Below, one piece after another: positions 48,801 through 61,592 of a stretch of DNA of 64,000 nt. The DNA is taken from positions 7,254,001 through 7,318,000 of the forward strand of contig OZ017766.1 of the NCBI GenBank assembly GCA_963969345.1, given 5' to 3'. The DNA comes from Turbatrix aceti (Eukaryota > Nematoda > Chromadorea > Rhabditida > Panagrolaimidae). A model generated the notes under the pieces. The model did no database searches and was not told the DNA's origin. It saw nothing but the letters and a program-made list of their open reading frames with translations. Numbering within the stretch: position 1 is the first letter of the stretch; each line of letters starts with the position of its first letter. The position numbers were made by a program, and so were the translations under genes.

Positions 48801-51800
48801 TATGTGTACTATTTAATTTGTTATCGCCAATATTTATGCAGCACATTTAGCCCGAAGCAACACCCAGCACAGGATGTGTTTACGAATACGCTTTCTGATT
48901 AATGATATTATATAGTATGCACACGCTGCTGCGCTGTCCAGTGTCGTTAAAAATAGCATACATAGCAGGACGACTAAAAAAGGGGTTTATCCAATTTCAA
49001 ACCAACAAATGCAACATCATTCAGGCGCAGAGGCGTCAGAAGAAGCACCATTCTTGCTCCGAGGGTTCGGTTGACCTTTGTCCGCGCTCCTCCTTCAAAA
49101 TCGCGTCGTGCCATTCATAGTACATATGTATCACCGCTCCCGGTCTTGCGTACGTGCCGGAGATTGGTTATTGCTTGATTGGCACTTTGCTGCCTGCTGC
49201 AGAGTCTTATCTCGCTCTTGCGTAAAAGCAAAAAATTTTGAAGCGTATAAGTACCTCAATCCCCTTCGTCACGGCGATTATGTGATAATTAATTGCGTCT
49301 TCGTTCTTCGTTTTTCGTTTTCATTCAGGGAGTAAAGGAGTACAAATAGCCTCTAAACATCGGCTTTGAATATTAGTTTCCGATTTTTTCTTATTCTTCT
49401 TCTTCTTCTTCCCTCGGCTTTGCCCTTTTGTATCCTTCGGGTCAGTTTTGAACTACTGTATCACCTGGCCGATGTTGGAAAAAATATTCAAACTAGCAAC
49501 GCATTTTTTTCATAATTAACGGTTAGTTACGCTGAATCAGTTGTAAAAATTTCTTTTAAAAAATATGACGCGCAACAATTGCAAATGGGTCATTCATTCA
49601 CCGTGTACTTAAGTACAGGTAATTTTATCACGTCGTTGCCAAAAAGGAAACATACATACACACACATAAATTTTACCTATTCGCACGTCAAAAAAAGTGG
49701 AGTAGTTTATTTATATTAGTGTTTGAACTTTTTTATTAATTAATTCCGGTTTGCGGGGGTTAATCAAACAAAAAAGTGACTCAAGGGTCATAATCGAATC
49801 AGTGAACTATCGCTCAGGGGTGGGAGTGGCAAGAAAAATCAAATCGCTTTTTGCATGTCAATCTTTTAATTGCGCAATGAAACTTTGCTTTTAATTACCC
49901 CAGTGGTAGCGTTTTGATTTTGCGATCTGTGTTTGATAGCTCATTTTGCAAAATCATGATTGATCCCAAAAACTGGGGTTTGGTTGTAGGCAATTTTGTA
50001 AGCGATCATCGTCTGTTGTTATAATGGCCGACCTTGGCACAAGACTTTCCATTTTAATTAGTTCTGCTCTGCGCCGCCTGCAATTTATTTTTTTTGCATG
50101 CTTAATCAGAGCCTATTCAAACAACGTGTTTGCTTGGTTTGTACAAAGTACATACACACATGTATGCAGCAAAAGTGGGGTTTTTTCGTTTCGTTTCATT
50201 TTGTGTGCCAACAATTGCCCGGGGAGGTTTATTTGTGCTGTACACGGAATTATAACAGACCCGATGACAGCATATTTATGTACATGATGGCAAAATTGTT
50301 GCTTAGTATGTTGCTTCGTTAGCATACGACTATGTATCGTTAATAAGGTGCAAGCATTATAGCGTTCATTCACTTCACTTTTATTTGGTAAAATAAGTAT
50401 ACTAAAAATAAAAATAGTAGCAATTTGGCATTAATTATTCTCTCTTCGCGGAGGGAGCAATTGGAATATGATTACAGATCTCTTATACATTATATACGAA
50501 TGCCCAGTGAGTAAGCCGGTATTAAATATATGAGTTACGACATCATTTATTTTTGCTTACTAATACACAATTAGGCTACCAACCCTAAATGGGGTGTTAT
50601 TGTTGCCTGCCCTGTCCTGCAAATCTGTGCTAGTTATATTTAACTAACGACCACCCTCGATGCAAACATCGCGCAATGCCATGACACTCTCTCTCTTTCT
50701 CTCATCCTCAAGTGTTTGTTTGTCAGGATTTTGACAATTGACATTGACAATCGCAATCGTAATTGGCTCCCTTTCTCGTTCAAAACCAATTACCACTTTT
50801 GTAATATATTACATGTGTCAGGCTTGTCATAATTAATGGCGTCTTTGTTGTGCGCTCTGTTCTGGCACACTTTTATACATATGGCCACGCCCCCTTTTTA
50901 AGGGTCTTTGCTCTTTTTTTTCTCATTTCTCAACAGACAACAAATTTCAGAAACTTCTTCTCCGCGTTCTGAACTTGACTTGTTTTTTTTCTTATTTTCA
51001 ACTGATCTGAAAAAAATTTGGAACTCACATCATTTGTGACAAATAACCATTTGCATTCGCTAAATCGTGCAAAGGGGCTTCAATTAGTGCATTACTGTTG
51101 TTGCGTCGTTGCGCCGCCCTTTGTCGGTGTTAATTGAAGTGATTAACGAGTCTCTTCCCATCATCATCCTAAATAACGAACGTCATGAACGATTTAGGGA
51201 TGCCAAGTACCTCTTATATTATACATACATATGCGTGTGCGTGTGCGTGTATAATTCTTCTTTTTTTTTGAATGTGAATCTGTTTACCTGTATGTATAAG
51301 AAGCTCTCCGGAATTGTTTCACTCTTCGTTTTTATGGCGCCAGCGTATAATATGCATTCATGTACATAAGTATCTGACTTGGTTTTGTCTCGGCTAATCC
51401 GCCGTTATCGTCATTCGCGCTCTTTCGCCAAATTAATTTGCTGATTAACTGAAAACCTTGTATTTATGACTTGCGCCATCATTGGCGCTGTCGTATAAAT
51501 GTGTGCAAAACACTTGGATGGATTAGAGGGCGACTGACTATACATACTAGGAGACAGACCCATTCATTCACTTATATACTTTTCCTGCTTGCTTGCATTC
51601 CTTGCTTTTTTTGTTTCCACATCATTTCAAATTTTCTAATTATTCTCGTACATACATAGTATATGTACGAGAAATTGCGAAAATCTCGTTAAATTGCTCC
51701 GGTTGTCGCCGGGCGGGCGGGGCTCGAAAAAAACAGAGGAGAGCACTTGTATTACATATTTAACTTGTTTGTGTTCGTTGATTCTCCTTTGCTTTTCTCG

Positions 51801-52760
51801 CGTACTATCTATCGTATATATATGTGTCATAATGACTATGTATGTATACTCAGCAAAAGTTGTCAGTTATCAAGAAAACCTACATATCTATGTATGTAGC
51901 TCTGCAGAAGGGGAGGGTCATCCTTCTGCAACAACTTCAACTTCCTCACGACTCATGCAGAAGATATGAGAGACTTCCTTTGAAGAATTATAAGAAAAAG
52001 GAAAAAAAAAGTATTAAAATTTATTTATTTCCCAGCGCTGGTTAAGTTCTGATTAGACCACAGGAATTAATAAATATGTATGTATGTATTTTAATAAAGT
52101 TTGTCAGTCAGTTAGTTTCCTAATTAATTAATTACTAATTAATCACGTTGTATCCCCAGAATGAATTGGCACGCGGCCGGTTGTGTTTTTCATGTCCCCG
52201 GGGAATTATGTACATAATTGTACATGCCAAGTGCCAATATAATAGCTTGGTTTTGAACCCTGTCTATGACGTGTGTGTAAAAACGGATGTTGAAATTATT
52301 GCATTATCTAGATACATTTTATGTTAATGTTAACACCTTTTTCGCACGTAAACATTAGATCGGCCTTTACAGTAGGATTGAGATAATAAATATGTATAAA
52401 AAATAAAAAAATAACGGGAAGGTGTGTCCTTGTCTGTATGCTTGTTTTTATTGCCTCTCATTTCCATACAAGTCCTCAATCCGGCTCTGATCGTATGTAT
52501 ATGCCTGCGAAGCTTGGATTTGACAGCTCAGGCGAGGTAACAAAAATTTTCATTTTAAGGAATTCCCCTTGGATGAACAAACATCAGTCATGTATGTCAG
52601 TAGGATACATAATTGCTTCACGACACTTGTTTATCGCGTTCTTATAATTAGGCTTTGTTGCTGCTTTTTGCAATTACACGGGAGTCGTGTTTTTGACGTG
52701 GATTTTGAAAAAAAATCTTGCATGCAAGTTATTTATCCTTCATTACTTGTTTTTTTGCAG
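45842..52760. other. Gene-poor region upstream of the homeobox gene
   Basis: About 6.9 kb without a supported gene. After 46.4 kb the composition changes: fewer homopolymers and many TTAATTA, CATACATA and TGTATG motifs. Microsatellites include gat/aat repeats (48018-48065), catacata (48625-48645) and gtgtgc (51228-51250). Such a gene-free stretch could hold distant enhancers of the homeobox gene; this is inference from layout only. Confidence 0.5.
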
Positions 52761-52782
52761 ATTCAGACCAATCTTGTTGTTC

Positions 52783-53502
52783 ATGTACGACACCATGTCG
52801 ACGGTCACCGACTGTTTTCCTCTCCTCACACTCATGAAACCCACCGATCTCGGATACCATCAGGTGCCGACTACTTTTGGTAGCGTCACCGGAAGTCCGG
52901 TTGCTACGACTTCGGATTTTGTGGAAAAATTCCTCGCGGCGCAAAACATTGATTTCATGACTTATCTGTCTTCTGTGCTGCCAAATGGCACCGGGTCTGC
53001 TGCAGCTGCAGGTACAAATGCAATCCCGGTCCCGGCAATGCCACTTCTGCCCTCGGCACCCCAACAACCCGGCATGCTACCCCTGGCTTTGCACAACACA
53101 TCGGATCCCTCAAAGCCCAGACGCCGGAATCGGACAACTTTCACGTCAGCCCAGGCAAAGGCTCTCGAGCGAGAATACGCTCTCGACCAATACATGCCAA
53201 GATCCCGGCGTGCCATTGTAGCTGATCTGTTATCCCTCAGCGAAAGTCAGGTAAAAACCTGGTTCCAAAATCGTCGAGCAAAAGACAAGCGCACGGATAA
53301 GTTAAACGGAATCATGGCCGCATCCTGCTCGACGGAACACTCGCACCTGGATACGCGCAAGGCTTCGCTCCCGACAACGACGACCTCACCTGTCAACTCG
53401 TACCTTCAGCCGGCGTCTTCGTTGCCGGCTTTTGACCAGGCAACCCTCACCGCGATGTACCTGCGGGCCTTAGAACAACTCAAGCTCTCCGGAGCCGCGT
53501 AG
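52783..53502 (+). CDS. Homeodomain transcription factor (ANTP class, Rough/Eve-like)
   Basis: One coding exon gives 239 aa from the ATG at 52783; the acceptor TTTTTTTGCAG ends at 52760, so upstream exons or a leader are possible. The homeodomain spans residues 113-172 (53119-53298) with Arg5, Phe8, Leu16, Trp48, Phe49, Gln50, Asn51 and Arg53 in place. Gln50 and QVKTWFQNRRAKDKR place it among ANTP-class proteins, and the RSRR in helix 2 together with RRAKDKR recalls insect Rough and, less closely, Even-skipped. Flanking regions are Ser/Thr/Pro/Ala-rich. It should bind DNA in the nucleus and control transcription during development. Poly(A) signal at 53723-53728. Exact orthology is not settled. 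Confidence 0.85.
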   Translation: MYDTMSTVTDCFPLLTLMKPTDLGYHQVPTTFGSVTGSPVATTSDFVEKFLAAQNIDFMTYLSSVLPNGTGSAAAAGTNAIPVPAMPLLPSAPQQPGMLPLALHNTSDPSKPRRRNRTTFTSAQAKALEREYALDQYMPRSRRAIVADLLSLSESQVKTWFQNRRAKDKRTDKLNGIMAASCSTEHSHLDTRKASLPTTTTSPVNSYLQPASSLPAFDQATLTAMYLRALEQLKLSGAA

Positions 53503-56459
53503 ACGATGAACAAGGTGCTATTAATAATATTTTGCTCGTTACATACTTCCCACTAGTCTGTTTCATACCTGTCCTGTCGATTTTTTTTACCCTTACCTTA
53601 AAAGGTTTTTTCACCCAAGTATCATTCGAAAATGTGTAAAATCCCATGATTTGCGTTGTGTGTATTTTTTTTGTAATAATTGTAATACTGTAGACCAGAT
53701 AAATAATTTGGCACAGATTTGTAATAAATAAACTCATCATTTAAATATTTCTGAACTTGACATACTCGACAAAAAAATGTTTTTTTTTTGCTCGCAACAT
53801 TTTAAATTGGTTTTCAGTCGTGTTAATACATGTTTTTTTTCGCTGCTTGATGACATTCAACTTTTCCTTCCGTTTTCCTTTCAAATCGTCACTTTTTCAC
53901 TTTATTTGACCCTGCAAATCCAACAACATCACCTGGATGGCTTCTCACAGGTGTCAACGTCAGAATCATCCGGGAGGAACTCGAAAAGCGTTTTCCAGGA
54001 CCGTAGATGAAGAAACAGCAGAAGTGCCGTCGTTGTTGAAGGGATTCACGGTTGGCGGAGAGGATGAATGACGGCTTAGGAGTTTGACGTAATTAATAGG
54101 TACCAATCCTATGCGTTGTCCATCCGCAGAGCTGAAATCCTCTTTTTTTTATCGTAAACATAGTATATAACTACGTTAAATGACATTGTGTTTGTTGTCA
54201 GCTTTTATTTCCTTAAGTCATTTTTTTTCTATTTTAAGGATACATAATCAAAATAATGAATTTGTAATGTAATCGTAATCCATTATGTAGATATGTATTT
54301 TTAAATGCTGCTTAGATTTGCGTCAGAAATTTGATTTCACAGAGGTCAACGGCGTTAATCCATGTTGTTTTGCAACTGACAAAGGTCATAACAAGCCTAT
54401 ACTAGGCTTTAATTAAACGTTTGTAGTTTTCCGACTGTTATCCTACATACATACATAGTTTATGATTTGATGCCGTAAACCCCAGAAGTTACAAGGAATG
54501 CATCAAGGGAAATTTTGGAAAATTTTCACGAAATTGAATTTTTTTTCAAAAAAATAGCTTTAATAAAAAAAGTTTTGATCGTAAAATATAGTTGCCGAAG
54601 GCATGATTTGGCAGAGTTACGGTTGCCGGAAATCGTGTTTTGCCATTTTTGACAATTTTTGGCACTAAAAAACTACCGGATTTTAAAAGTTAGGGTACAT
54701 TTTGATCGAAGAGATTTTTGATTGAGAATCTGGGAAAAATATAAAAAAATTGGGTTATCACCTTGAAAAATGCCAAAACGTGACATTTTTTAAAATGCGA
54801 TTTTCGGAATTTTTCAAAGTGAAAACCCAATATTTTTGTATTTTTCTCGGATTCTCCGTCAAAAATTACGTTCATGCATTTGAAATGTCATAATTAGGAA
54901 ATTCGAGTTCATATTCAATGACAATGACAAATTTCTTGTTAGCGATGCAAAAAATGTCATCTGTTCAAAAATAGAAAACTCAGTTGTGATAAAACCAAAA
55001 ATGTTTTTGTAAGGTCAATTTGCGTTCTGCGTTCGTTATTCAATCCTCTAGCGACCGTATAATTAGCCAAATTGAGTCTTCGACACTGTCAAAAAAAATT
55101 GTGACGCTTTTTTCGTCAAAAAACATCCGATATTTGCGTCCAGCCTTCGATGAGCCTTTGCCAAACAGAAAACATATTTAGTACGTTGTTAACTAATGTA
55201 AATCTATTTATAGAAACCAAAGTATTATACGTACTTTTATCAACTCGTAAACAACCAGGTAGACCAAACAAGCGTGGGCCAGATTAATTTGATCAAACTT
55301 CACACTTTTTTTTGCCATACTTTGCTTTCCTTCTCGGGTTAATACGTCCGTGTGGGATTTCAAAGAAATTAATTTGACGTTTATTTATGCTTCTGAGTAA
55401 GTTTACAAGAATGCAACGTGTCGTTTCCAGTTCCAGAATATTTTATTTCCCCCTCAATGAACCCAGAAATGCCATTTCAAAAATTTTTTTTTGTCAAGGT
55501 TGGGTTCTGAGTAGAGTGCAATTGTAATTAAGTATTATACAAATGTTTTATCATTACTCACAGATACTTCAATTAGGGAAATCCCCTTGCGTCAGACTAC
55601 AGATGACGTCCGAAATGTGTGTGTGTGCGCGCGCGCGAGATTCTTTAGAAAAAATTTCAGAGAACAGGTTACATGGACTTTGGCACTCGGGCACCGGCCA
55701 ACAATGCAACCGTCACAACAGAAATATGTATGTATAAATACTGAATGATCAAATTCTTGGACATAACAAAAAAAAGAAAAAAAACAAGATTTTAATCCGG
55801 AAATCTCAAATGCGCAACAGAATAATAGTATTTAGTAAATGTCAACTGTGAGCTAATGTCGGAAACTATGTACGCGCGCCTGTAGAAAATGGCAATTTGC
55901 CGGAAAAGATGTCATGCATGACTGCTGGCTGCAGAATGATGTTACACGGAAATTGAAATCTTTTAAAAACAGAATAACAAGAAAAGCATAAAGTCGAGTG
56001 TGTTTACAACCTTCGCTGATTAAAATTAAAATTACAAGGATTAAAAATAAGAGAGGAAACGTCGGATTTGGTTCTTGAAACGAATAAAACAGAAGATATT
56101 AAAAAAATTGAAAAATGAATCATGAAACAAAAAATGTTACAAACGAAAAAATTAATTGAAGGTTCTTGAAACGAAAAAAAATGAAAAAAAAGGCTCTTGA
56201 AGCAAAAAATGAAACAAATTGAAAAAAAAAATTACAGGTTGTTGAAACAGATCAAAAAAGTAATTCTCCTGCAACGAAAATAGATAACCAACACACAAAA
56301 ATAAAAATGCGCACGCTATCCTCCCACAACGAAAAACCGAATTTCGCTGTAAGACCTGCTCATGATCAATGCGCACGCCAATGCGCACGCGGTGGTTTCC
56401 TAGCGATTTTGAATTTTTACAAATAAAACAGAAAAATTGAAAAATGCAAGAAAACAAAC
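53503..56459. other. Intergenic region between homeobox gene and PEX13
   Basis: No supported gene. It holds a foldback element (54597-54870), tacatacata near 54450, a gtgtgtgcgcgcgcgcg run near 55620-55637, and possibly the unseen last exon of PEX13 on minus. Confidence 0.5.
54597..54870. repeat. Foldback element 5
   Basis: From 'ggcatgatttggcagagttacgg' through 'gggttatcaccttgaaaaatgcc' to a right arm with 'ctcggattctccgtcaaaaat'; the right arm is truncated. Confidence 0.75.
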
Positions 56460-58059
56460 CTCGCAAGCAGCCATCCCCGAATCTGGGGCTGATCTGTCTT
56501 TGGCGCCACCCGGAGCCGCTCCTTTGCCTGGAACGACAGCTCAGAAGCCGAAGTTGCTTCAAAATCGTAAACCGCCTCTGCAGAGTAGTGTTCGTGCTCT
56601 CCAGTAGCCCATTTTCGGGATTCTTCGACGCTGGCGACCATCTGGGAGACAGCTTTGTAAATTAGATACGGTCCACCGAGCGCGATGAGCCAGAAAATAC
56701 CGGCAGCCCAGTTGAACGATTTCTTCAACGTCGATCCGGGAAGAAATTGATCAGGTGTGGGATTGCCGGTGCTAATGTCGGTCCAGACAGATTCGGAAGC
56801 TGTGTAGTTTGCTGGCTTGAGTCGGACGTAGACCAGGAAAAGGCGCCACATCCTGCGAACCCATTGAACGAGTGTAACGAAGAAGAAGCCTCCGAGCTGG
56901 GCCCGAAGCAGCGACATCTGCTCGACGACTCCGATCACGGCACGAAACGAGGAAAAGACGGCGTTGTGGGTGGATGAGAGCATGTTGGCAACGGAGGCGA
57001 ACGCGTTGACGACTGCTTCGATGGATTGGAACGCGCCTCTGGATTGTTCTAAAAATTTTATGATAAAATTCGGCCGGCCGGAAAAACATTGGAAAGCACA
57101 TTTTTCAAATAAAATGCGTTTTTTTAATTTTTTTTGTTTGAAATCAAAATTTCCAATTTTTCACCAAACTTTCACATTTTTACGTGTAAAATTTTTACGT
57201 TCACATTTTTACATTTGAACACTTTTTGTTCAAAAAACGTTCAAATTTTCAAAAAATGGTTCTAAAAGCGAAATTTTTTTCCAAAAAAGACACCAAAACC
57301 CGGGTTCTGATTTAAAATTTCGCCGGCCAATCTTTTGTTTAATTCGAAAATGGCAAAATTACGCTTGTCGGAAATCTCGTTTTTGTCATTATGGACGATT
57401 TTTGACGCGATGTAGCAAAAAAACTACGGCACTTCGAAAGCCAAGGTACAAATTGTTCGACGTGATTTTTGATGAAGAATCCGGGAAAAATATAAAATTA
57501 TTGGGTTATCACCTTGAAAAATGCCGAAAATCGCAGTTAAAAAATAGTCACAATGGCAACATCTCAAATGCTCAATCAAAAATCACGTCGATCAATTTTC
57601 CGGCCAAAATTTCATGAAGACATTCCAAAAGTTCAAATTTTCAATTTTTTAATATAAAAAACCCCCAAAAATCCCTCACCTTCAGCAATTCTCACAAAAT
57701 TCGATTCAGCAGACGACGGCGCCGTTGTTCCATAGCTACCGTACGCACCACCGCCACCGTACCCGAATCCACCGCCAAAACCGCTGTATCCTGCCGGCGA
57801 AGAGTACCTGAAAAAAAATTTAAAAAAAAATGGTAAAATGCACCTTTTCACGCCTCGAAGTGATTTCAACTTACATTCCTCCATACGGCGTGACGTAAGA
57901 CTGTCCATAGGGATTGGCAAAAGATTGCCCAAATCCAGGGGCGGCATTTAGGATAGCCGGTGCCGCTCCTGGCCTCGGGGGAAGCGGAGGCGGCTGTGGA
58001 TGTGGTTGTGGTTGTGGTTTGTCAGCGGCGTCACCCGTGTTCGTGTTCGTGTTCAACAT
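56460..58059 (-). CDS. pex13: Peroxin-13 (last exon missing)
   Basis: Exons 57875-58059, 57680-57807 and 56460-57048 join in frame to about 300 aa. PEX13 is a peroxisomal membrane protein that docks cargo receptors. Seen in order: a Pro-rich N-terminus (PPPLPPRPG), a Gly/Tyr-rich low-complexity stretch (GFGGGFGYGGGGAYGSYG), a conserved helical region (SRGAFQSIEAVVNAFASVANM), two hydrophobic segments (around QLGGFFFVTLVQW and AAGIFWLIALGGPYLIYK) and the start of an SH3 domain (EAVYDFEATSASELSFQAKE...GWLLA). The SH3 end, about 15-20 residues, must come from a further exon that I could not place with confidence. The start is the ATG at 58059. Intron 2 carries a foldback element. Confidence 0.9.
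57345..57605. repeat. Foldback element 6 in PEX13 intron 2
   Basis: Left arm 'aaattacgcttgtcggaaat' to 'gggttatcaccttgaaaaatgcc'; then a shortened right arm with 'aaaatcacgtcgatcaattt'. Confidence 0.78.
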
Positions 58060-59863
58060 CACTCGATCGATTGATGTCTGTCACCCCTCCGATAGTTTGT
58101 TGCATGCATTCCGCCCCCGAATGTGTGCATCTATCTTGCCGACAGTTCGGTCGGTCGCCGCGATACACGTGCCCGGGTACCAAGCAACATAATGTGTAGA
58201 TTGCAATACCCGCTCCCAATAATATAATTTTGTTGGAAACTTGGAGTATGTGATTACCCTTTTTGCAAACATGTAAGTTGTCAAAGCAGGTGCAATGGCT
58301 CTCACTTGATTATTCATTCCATCATCATCATCACAACAACATCAGTGGCCTAAATAAATGCCTTGCACAACATCAGTTAATATCGATTTTGGCGTAGTTT
58401 CTGTTATATTATACTTTGTGCCCATTCATAGTGTTTTGTTTATGATATATCGTCTAAAGAAAGAATTACGATGACAATATCGTAACTATCTAAATTGCTC
58501 GTTAGCGATAAAACACGTCGGAAGTAAGTCAGATGACAACCGTTAAAGATAGACACAAAACACAGTTCACCAAATATACTCCGGTCTCGTAACGAATTTA
58601 AACATTCCATACGAGACCCCAAAGCTCTGTTCAACATCTATCGTTTCTAGTTCGGTCCTCTCGCCACGATTTAAAAAATCGTGTCAAGACATCAATCACT
58701 GAACATGATCATTGGTTTGTTACCCCATCCAAAGGTCAGGTCAGTGCACTGTGATCGTATTCATTACCCCTGATTATCGTAGGAAAAAAAATATAAGAGA
58801 ACATTTGCGTCACAAGGCAAGGTCGTATCCCCGTTCACGTATGTATGTACTGCTCTAAAAACCAAAATCAAAACCATGATCATACAAATACATGCATGTT
58901 GCTCCCTTCAGTCACAGGCATTCATTCCAATTCTTGTTCTCGCTCTCACGCTTGCTTTGCGATTTCATCTCATCTGCCTGCAACGGCAGTTGGTTGCGGA
59001 ATACAAGTTTTATCTTATTTCACACGTGAAATCCATGTGATCTTGTTTTGTTCAAAAGTAAAATACGGTATGTTTTTTGAAGCTGCGTTTAGGATTTTCG
59101 CTTTGAGAGTTCTTAGACTAAGACGTTTAGGATTTTCGCTTCGAGATTTTGCACACTTACTACTTTCGCTTCGAGATTTTGCACGTTAACAATTTTCGTT
59201 TCGAGATTTTACAATTTTACAATTTTCGTTTCGAGATTTTTAGAATTGCGTCAGAAATTGCTGGAAACAGTTTTTTTGCACATTGCGTGCAGCATTTGAT
59301 TCAGAACACCGTTTGTTCACTTTTTTAGCCTAAAAAACCACTCAAGATAACTTTTTGTCCCTCACCAAGCCTGGGGTTATGCTGGTCGATTCCTTCGACG
59401 CGCTGGCTGCACCTGACAGGTGTTATATGTGCTTTTAGCGGCTAAAAGGTGGTAGTGGTGGCACGAACTGCCTGCCCATTTTGGCGCAACTGATGGTGAA
59501 GGTGAGAGGAAAAACACCTGTCCGAACGCCTCCTCATCTCCTCATTGCCTCTTTGCCTCGGTCCTGTCGACGGATGGATGAAACCGGACCGGTGATTGAT
59601 TCGTCCGGTGGCGTTGGCGGCGGCGGCACTGACGACCACGACCGACAACCAACTGAGAAGAAGAGTATAGGAGGAGGGAGGATCGAGGACAAACTTTTTT
59701 ATTCGTTTTCATTCAAGTCGTGACTCACTCACATCAGCTTCTTTTTTGTGTTGTCCTTTTCGGTGAGGTGTCGAGGTTGTTTCTCCAGAAGTGAGGTGAG
59801 TCACCGTCACTCCTTTCTTGCTGCTGGCTCACCACCACAAAGTGTGGGCTAACAAAGAAATCT
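58060..59863. other. Intergenic region upstream of PEX13
   Basis: No gene recognised. A short array of 'tttcgcttcgagatttt' units lies at 59095-59245. GC-richer DNA occurs at 59440-59650. Confidence 0.5.
59095..59245. repeat. Short tandem repeat, ~30-bp unit
   Basis: Four to five units close to 'acaattttcgtttcgagatttt' in a row. Confidence 0.65.
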
Positions 59864-60462
59864 GTCATTGAACATCTTAAAAATTTTTCATGGAATTTTG
59901 CCAAAAAGTAACTTTTGTATGTACTAAAAAAAGTTTTTACCGATAAATGTGACTGCTTGAGACATCATTTGGCAGAGTTATTTACGATTGTTGGAAATTG
60001 CGTTTTTGCCAATTTTTGGCGCGTTGCAGCTAAAAAAAATTACGGCATTTCCAAAACCGTGGTACATATTGATCGACGTGATTTTTGATGGAGAATCTGG
60101 AAAAAATATAAAAAATATGGGTTATCACCTTGAAAAATGCCGAAACAAACAGTTGCCATTGTGACACTTTTTTAAATGTAATTTTCGGCATTTTTCAAGG
60201 TGATAACCCATATTTTTTTATATTTTTCTCAGATTCTTCATCAAAAATCACGTCGATCAATGCGTACCACGGTTTTGGAAATGCCGCATTTTTTTAGCTG
60301 CAACGTGCCAAAAATCGTCAAAAATGGCAAAAACCCAATTTCCAACTACCGTAACTCTACCTGACCATGTCTTAGGCTGCTACATTTTAGGTAAAAACTT
60401 TTTAAAGTAAAAGTTACTTTCTTGGCAAAAATCCATGAACAACTTCCAAGATGTTCCCTGAC
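59864..60462. repeat. Foldback element 7, longest copy
   Basis: About 0.6 kb. The left end 'gtcattgaacatctt' pairs with the right end 'aagatgttccctgac'. Arms continue inward through 'tggcagagttatttacg', 'gatcgacgtgatttttgatg' and 'gggttatcaccttgaaaaatgcc', meeting at a short loop near 60165. No ORF. I see no clear target duplication. Confidence 0.88.
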
Positions 60463-60591
60463 CGCTCGTTTGCGGACCTGCGTGGGCTGTTAGATATAAA
60501 CAAACCTCTGAGGGTGGTTTTTATTGCCTCCAGGCGGTCCTGACCGACCGCCTGCGCCGATGAGTCATCAGGAGGAGGCGATCGGACAATG

Positions 60592-60635
60592 CCTCTCCCA
60601 GCCTTCCAGGCTGGGAGGGGGGAAGAGGCTATAAA
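60592..60635 (+). promoter_or_regulatory. GC hairpin next to a TATA box
   Basis: A perfect inverted repeat CTCCCAGCC-TTCCA-GGCTGGGAG is followed about 10 bp later by CTATAAAACTGG. About 90 bp downstream, after a GC-rich stretch, stands GGCGTAAGTAGG, a good splice donor. This looks like a promoter plus first non-coding exon, but I find no matching coding exon before the LTR element. Confidence 0.4.
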
Positions 60636-61134
60636 ACTGGATCACATCGCTTTTTTGCACCGCACAACTCTTTTTTTTTCCACACAACGCCCCGGCCGGC
60701 GGCGGCGGCAGCGACTGCGGCGTAAGTAGGAGGTTGTTATGCTGCAAAAAAAAGCAAAAAAAAAAGTTCTGTTCCAAAGTTCTTGTCGAAGCTGGTGGGT
60801 TGAACTTTTTATATCTCAGATATGTTATGTTGTATGTGAGGGATATGCCACATGTTGTTGTTCGTTCGTTCGTCCCCTTTCGGCAGTTTTACTGCTGCCG
60901 AGGTGGGGGGGGGGAGGGGGGTGGTCTGTGATTGTTGTTTTGCTCAAAACACTCTGTTTTCTATTTATTTTCTATTTTTATGTTCGTTGCAAGATGAAAA
61001 ATGGATTTTTTATTATTTTCCTTTTTTCTACATAGATACATACTTTATTATGCATTTGAAAAAAAAATCGTAATACGCCCAAAGTTAACCATTGGCCTAA
61101 CGAGAAATGTGAAATTTTTCCCAATGGTAGATTT

Positions 61135-61592
61135 TTCTGTGAAAAGTTTTTATGTGCATGTTTTGGCAGAGTTACGGTTGACGAAAATCGCGTTTTTGCC
61201 TATTTTAACAGTTTTTGGCATGTTTAGCTAAAAAAATTACGGCATCTCCAAAGTCCAGGGTACATTTATGATCGACGTGATTTTTGATGGAGAATCTGAA
61301 AAAAATATAAAAATTTAAGGTTATGACCTTGAAAAATGCCGAAACAATTGTGACTTTTTTAAAAGCGTTTTTCGGCATTTTTCAACGTGATAACCCCATA
61401 TTTTGATATTTTTCTCTGATTCTTCATCAAAAATCACGTCTATCAATTTTTACCTCGGCTTTGGAAATGCCATAGTTTTTGAGCTGCAACATGCCAAAAA
61501 TCGTAAAAATTAGCAAAAACGCGATTTCAGGTGATCGTAACTTTACCAGTTCATTCATGTTTCATGAATTTTACGGTAAAAACTTTTTATAG
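61135..61592. repeat. Foldback element 8, interrupted by LTR element
   Basis: From 'gtgaaaagtttttatgtgc' through the inverted core (gaccttgaaaaatgcc / ggcatttttcaacgtgata) to 'acggtaaaaactttttatag', where the LTR element begins. Confidence 0.82.

Noticed and set aside
56200..56268. Exon starting GAGAATTAC after TTTTCGTTGCAG as the last PEX13 exon
   Set aside because: Although it reads ENY, like the end of SH3 domains, it is out of frame with exon 3 and lacks the preceding G-x-G-L-V/I-P part.
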